Assembly (NCBI GenBank): GCA_016931855.1
Contig: JAFGDZ010000022.1
Location: forward strand, 1-41,487
Direction: 5' to 3'
Source: Bacteroidales bacterium
GTDB taxonomy: Bacteria; Bacteroidota; Bacteroidia; Bacteroidales; Tenuifilaceae
DNA length: 41,487 nt
Below, in pieces: positions 39,299-41,487 of the stretch. The translations under genes were made by a program, and so were the position numbers. The notes under the pieces are model-generated. The model searched no databases. It had not been told where the DNA came from and saw only the letters and a program-made list of their open reading frames with translations. The first letter of the stretch is position 1; every line of letters starts with the position of its first letter.

Positions 39299-39403
39299 AC
39301 GTCTTACGTCTTGCCTTTCATGTTTCACGTTTCACGTCTCACGTCTCACGTCTTACGTCTTACGTCTTACATTTCACGTTTTACGTCTCACGTCTCACGT
39401 TTT
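39299..39403. repeat. Heptamer array 2, ACGTYTY
   Basis: Fifteen consecutive 7-base units, most of the form ACGTCTC, ACGTCTT, ACGTTTC or ACGTTTT; units 3 and 4 have decayed most. The array lies 66 bases before the SDR start codon. Frames through it are open only because the 7-base period gives a 21-base, stop-free cycle. Confidence 0.9.
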
Positions 39404-39469
39404 TTCATACCTTTACCCAACCAACCATTGCCTAGATACAAATCGAAGGCAATTGCAAACAACAAATAA

Positions 39470-40231
39470 ATGAGAAAGATAGCGCTAATAACCGGAGCAA
39501 CCTCTGGTATAGGTAAGGCAACTACCCTACTGCTTGCCGAAAACAACTACAACGTAATTATTACCGGCCGTAGAAAAGAACTTCTTGACGAGCTAAAGCA
39601 AGAGGTTGAGGTTAAGTACAAAAGCGATGTTCTTGTACTTTGCTTTGATGTGCGTGAAAAGGCACAGGTTGACGAAGCCATTGACTCCCTTCCCGAACGC
39701 TGGAGAAAAATTGATGCCCTAATTAACAACGCAGGCTTAGCCGTTGGGCTTAACCATATTCAGGATGGCGATGTTGACGACTGGGAACGCATGATTGATA
39801 CCAACATCAAAGGGTTACTGTACATCACCCGTAAGGTTTCGCCACTTATGGTTGAGCGCGGTGCGGGGCACATTGTAAACATAGGCTCCATTGCGGGAAC
39901 ACAGGTTTACGAGAATGGCAACGTGTACTGCGCATCAAAGCATGCTGTGCACGCCCTATCGCAGGCAATGCGCATAGACATGGTTAAGCACAACATTAAG
40001 GTAACCGAGGTTCGGCCGGGTTTAGTTGAAACCGAGTTCTCCATTGTTCGGTTTAAGGGCGATTCCGAGAAGGCTAAAAATCCTTACAAAGGGCTTAAAC
40101 CACTTACCGGCGAGGATATTGCCAACGTAATTCTGTTTGCGCTTAGCCTCCCAGCACATGTTAACATCAACGATATGGAAGTTACGCCCATAGCACAGGC
40201 TAGCTCATCCATATACTTCCGTAAGGAATAG
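39470..40231 (+). CDS. Short-chain dehydrogenase/reductase, YdfG-like
   Basis: A 253-residue NAD(P)-dependent oxidoreductase. The cofactor motif TGATSGIGKAT is at 9-19, NNAG near 87-90, and the catalytic Ser (NIGSIAG) with Tyr-x3-Lys (YCASK) near 140-160. The closest named relatives are the YdfG type that oxidise 3-hydroxy acids such as serine or 3-hydroxypropionate; Arg in TGRRKE after the second strand suggests NADP+. It is followed 14 bases later by the Ldh-family gene, so the two may act on related hydroxy acids. Confidence 0.9.
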   Translation: MRKIALITGATSGIGKATTLLLAENNYNVIITGRRKELLDELKQEVEVKYKSDVLVLCFDVREKAQVDEAIDSLPERWRKIDALINNAGLAVGLNHIQDGDVDDWERMIDTNIKGLLYITRKVSPLMVERGAGHIVNIGSIAGTQVYENGNVYCASKHAVHALSQAMRIDMVKHNIKVTEVRPGLVETEFSIVRFKGDSEKAKNPYKGLKPLTGEDIANVILFALSLPAHVNINDMEVTPIAQASSSIYFRKE

Positions 40232-40245
40232 CAAAAAGTACGGCC

Positions 40246-41331
40246 ATGTTTGATTTCACACTTTTAAAGCGATATACCACCACGCTATTTGAGAAGATGG
40301 GCTGCCCCCCTGCCGATGCAGAGGTTGTTGCCGATGTGCTTATAGCTGCCGAGCTACGCGGCATTCCATCGCACGGGCTAATGCGCGTTAAGGACTACTT
40401 CCAGATGGTGATGGCCGGGCGCATTAACACCAACCCAAAGGTTAGGATTGCGTACGAAACGCCATCTACCGCTACAGTTGATGGCGATAACGCCCTAGGC
40501 CCCATTGCCGCCAAGTTCGCCATGCAGGTGGCCATTGAGAAAGCAAAGGTTGCAGGAACGGGTTGGGTTGCTACTAAAAACAGCAACCACTACGGTATAG
40601 CAGGCTACTACTCGCTAATGGCAGTTGAGCACAACATGGCAGGCATTGCCATGACCAACGCCAACCCACTAGTGGCACCAACCTACTCAACTAGCAAGAT
40701 GCTAGGAACCAACCCCATTGCAGTTGCCATTCCTACAGGGAACCAGCCAACCTTTATTGCCGATTTTGCCACCACGCCAATTGCTCGTGGAAAGCTTGCC
40801 ATTATGGGCAAAAAGGGAGAAAAAGCACCATTGGGACTTGTGCAGGACGCACAGGGCAACCCAACTGATGACCCCGACACGCTGCTTCGCGGTGGAGCCA
40901 TTCTTCCCCTTGGTGGCGACCCCGTACATGCCAGTCATAAAGGATACTGTATGACCTCGCTTGTTGATATTTTCTCGGCAGTGTTTGGCGGAGCCAACTT
41001 TGGCCCCTTTGTACCACCACAGGTGGCCTACCTGCCGCTGCTTGAAAAATCGGTTGGCGAAGGGCTTGGACACTTCTTTGGCGCCATGCGCGTTGATGCC
41101 TTCCGCCCAATTGATGAGTTTAAAGCAAGCATGGACCAATGGATCGAAACCTTTAGAAGCGCCCAAAGCGCCGAGGGACAACCCAAGGTTATTATTCCAG
41201 GCGATCCAGAACGCCAAAAGGAGGAAATGCATCGCAGGGAAGGCATTGCAGTAATACCTCAAGTTCTTACGGAGCTAAATGAGGTTGCCGAGAAGCTGGG
41301 AGAGAAAACGCTGGAGGAGTTTGATAGGTAA
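40246..41331 (+). CDS. Ldh family oxidoreductase (malate/L-lactate dehydrogenase type 2)
   Basis: A 361-residue NAD(P)-dependent dehydrogenase of the family unrelated to classical malate and lactate dehydrogenases (includes ComC, YlbC, DpkA). The conserved ELRGIPSHGLMRV (catalytic His near 46), VDGDNALGPIAA, NSNHYGIAGYY and TNANPLVAPTYSTSKMLGTNPIAVAIP motifs are present. It should reduce or oxidise a 2-oxo/2-hydroxy acid such as malate, lactate or sulfolactate. It lies 14 bases after the SDR gene and ends in a strong terminator, so the two form one unit. Confidence 0.93.
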   Translation: MFDFTLLKRYTTTLFEKMGCPPADAEVVADVLIAAELRGIPSHGLMRVKDYFQMVMAGRINTNPKVRIAYETPSTATVDGDNALGPIAAKFAMQVAIEKAKVAGTGWVATKNSNHYGIAGYYSLMAVEHNMAGIAMTNANPLVAPTYSTSKMLGTNPIAVAIPTGNQPTFIADFATTPIARGKLAIMGKKGEKAPLGLVQDAQGNPTDDPDTLLRGGAILPLGGDPVHASHKGYCMTSLVDIFSAVFGGANFGPFVPPQVAYLPLLEKSVGEGLGHFFGAMRVDAFRPIDEFKASMDQWIETFRSAQSAEGQPKVIIPGDPERQKEEMHRREGIAVIPQVLTELNEVAEKLGEKTLEEFDR

Positions 41332-41357
41332 GGCCTAGCAATGAATATAAAAGAACA

Positions 41358-41388
41358 AGAAAGGGTGCCATTCAGCACCCTTTCTTTT
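41358..41388 (+). terminator. Terminator of the SDR-Ldh unit
   Basis: AGAAAGGGTGC (41358-41368) pairs perfectly with GCACCCTTTCT (41375-41385), followed by TTTG. It lies 27 bases past the Ldh stop codon. Confidence 0.9.
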
Positions 41389-41401
41389 GTGATTAGCAAG
41401 C

Positions 41402-41416
41402 CACTAGCATCCGAAA
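41402..41416 (+). repeat. Copy 2 of the 15-base repeat shared by both window ends
   Basis: CACTAGCATCCGAAA, the inverted counterpart of 72-86. It starts 14 bases after the Ldh terminator. The remaining 71 bases of the window hold no gene. Confidence 0.55.
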
Positions 41417-41487
41417 CTTTTCGAAAACAAGGAAAAAAACAGATGAAACCCCACTGAATACGCTAAATAGAATCGAGTTATCCAGAA

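Larger units (their letters stand above)
39109..39469. other. Divergent intergenic region with repeat arrays
   Basis: The 361 bases between purL and the SDR gene hold a possible purL -7 box and two heptamer arrays. The open frames crossing the arrays are only by-products of the repeats. Confidence 0.6.

Noticed and set aside
39252-39403. CRISPR array
   Set aside because: The repeats are 7 bp, contiguous and without spacers, and no cas genes are present.
39210-39473. Two overlapping plus-strand frames rich in repeated SRLTSYVLRLTFHV-like residues
   Set aside because: They are translations of the 7-base repeat arrays, with no start signals or homology-like features.
40702-41262. A 186-codon minus-strand frame opposite the Ldh-family gene
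   Set aside because: The plus-strand frame has clear family motifs; the antisense frame has none.

Overview
The window looks like a chromosomal segment of an anaerobic, probably fermentative member of the Bacteroidota (Bacteroidia, Bacteroidales/Marinilabiliales-like). Evidence: a PorT-like type IX secretion protein next to ubiE, a TamL-like Omp85 lipoprotein, a SusB-type GH97 alpha-glucosidase, DUF3467, and promoters of the Bacteroidota TTTG-N19-TAnnTTTG type, with almost no Shine-Dalgarno sequences. Nearly everything from 745 to 31724 is on the minus strand, so operons read from high to low coordinates.

Region 1 (1-2823): about 690 bases with no convincing gene, then a secreted GH97 alpha-glucosidase lipoprotein.

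Region 2 (2958-11213): the most interesting part, an [FeFe]-hydrogenase regulatory and catalytic locus. In transcription order it holds a sigma-54 enhancer-binding activator (GAF-PAS-AAA+-Fis), a 632-base control region, a Rex-like redox repressor, a thioredoxin-like [2Fe-2S] protein, a group C-like sensory [FeFe] hydrogenase with a PAS domain and an Ala in place of the proton-relay Cys, a SpoIIE/PP2C phosphatase, a second [2Fe-2S] protein, and a catalytic-looking [FeFe] hydrogenase. The control region carries a 12-bp inverted repeat placed like an enhancer, a -24/-12-like element, a Rex-like operator over the predicted start, and a perfect hairpin in the leader. My reading is that the locus senses H2 and NADH/NAD+ and adjusts hydrogenase expression or signalling. 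The HydEFG maturases are not in the window.

Region 3 (11334-24877): DUF3467, then the translation/transcription superoperon read as tRNA-Thr, tRNA-Tyr, tRNA-Gly, tRNA-Thr, tuf, tRNA-Trp, secE, nusG, rplK, rplA, rplJ, rplL, rpoB, rpoC. A consensus promoter precedes it and a strong terminator follows rpoC. Hairpins sit between tuf and tRNA-Trp, rplL and rpoB, and rpoB and rpoC.

Region 4 (24890-29004): hpf, a XerC/D-type recombinase, rpsU with its own promoter and terminator, a ComEA-like helix-hairpin-helix protein and a sodium-dependent transporter.

Region 5 (29334-39108): TamL, divergent from a SpoU-family rRNA methyltransferase; an AT-rich DUF2971 gene that looks acquired; and the run purL, ubiE, porT, COG2509 FAD dehydrogenase.

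Region 6 (39109-41487): an intergenic region with two abutting heptanucleotide repeat arrays, then an SDR oxidoreductase and an Ldh-family dehydrogenase with a terminator. A 15-base sequence occurs in opposite orientation near both ends of the window and may mark a dispersed element.
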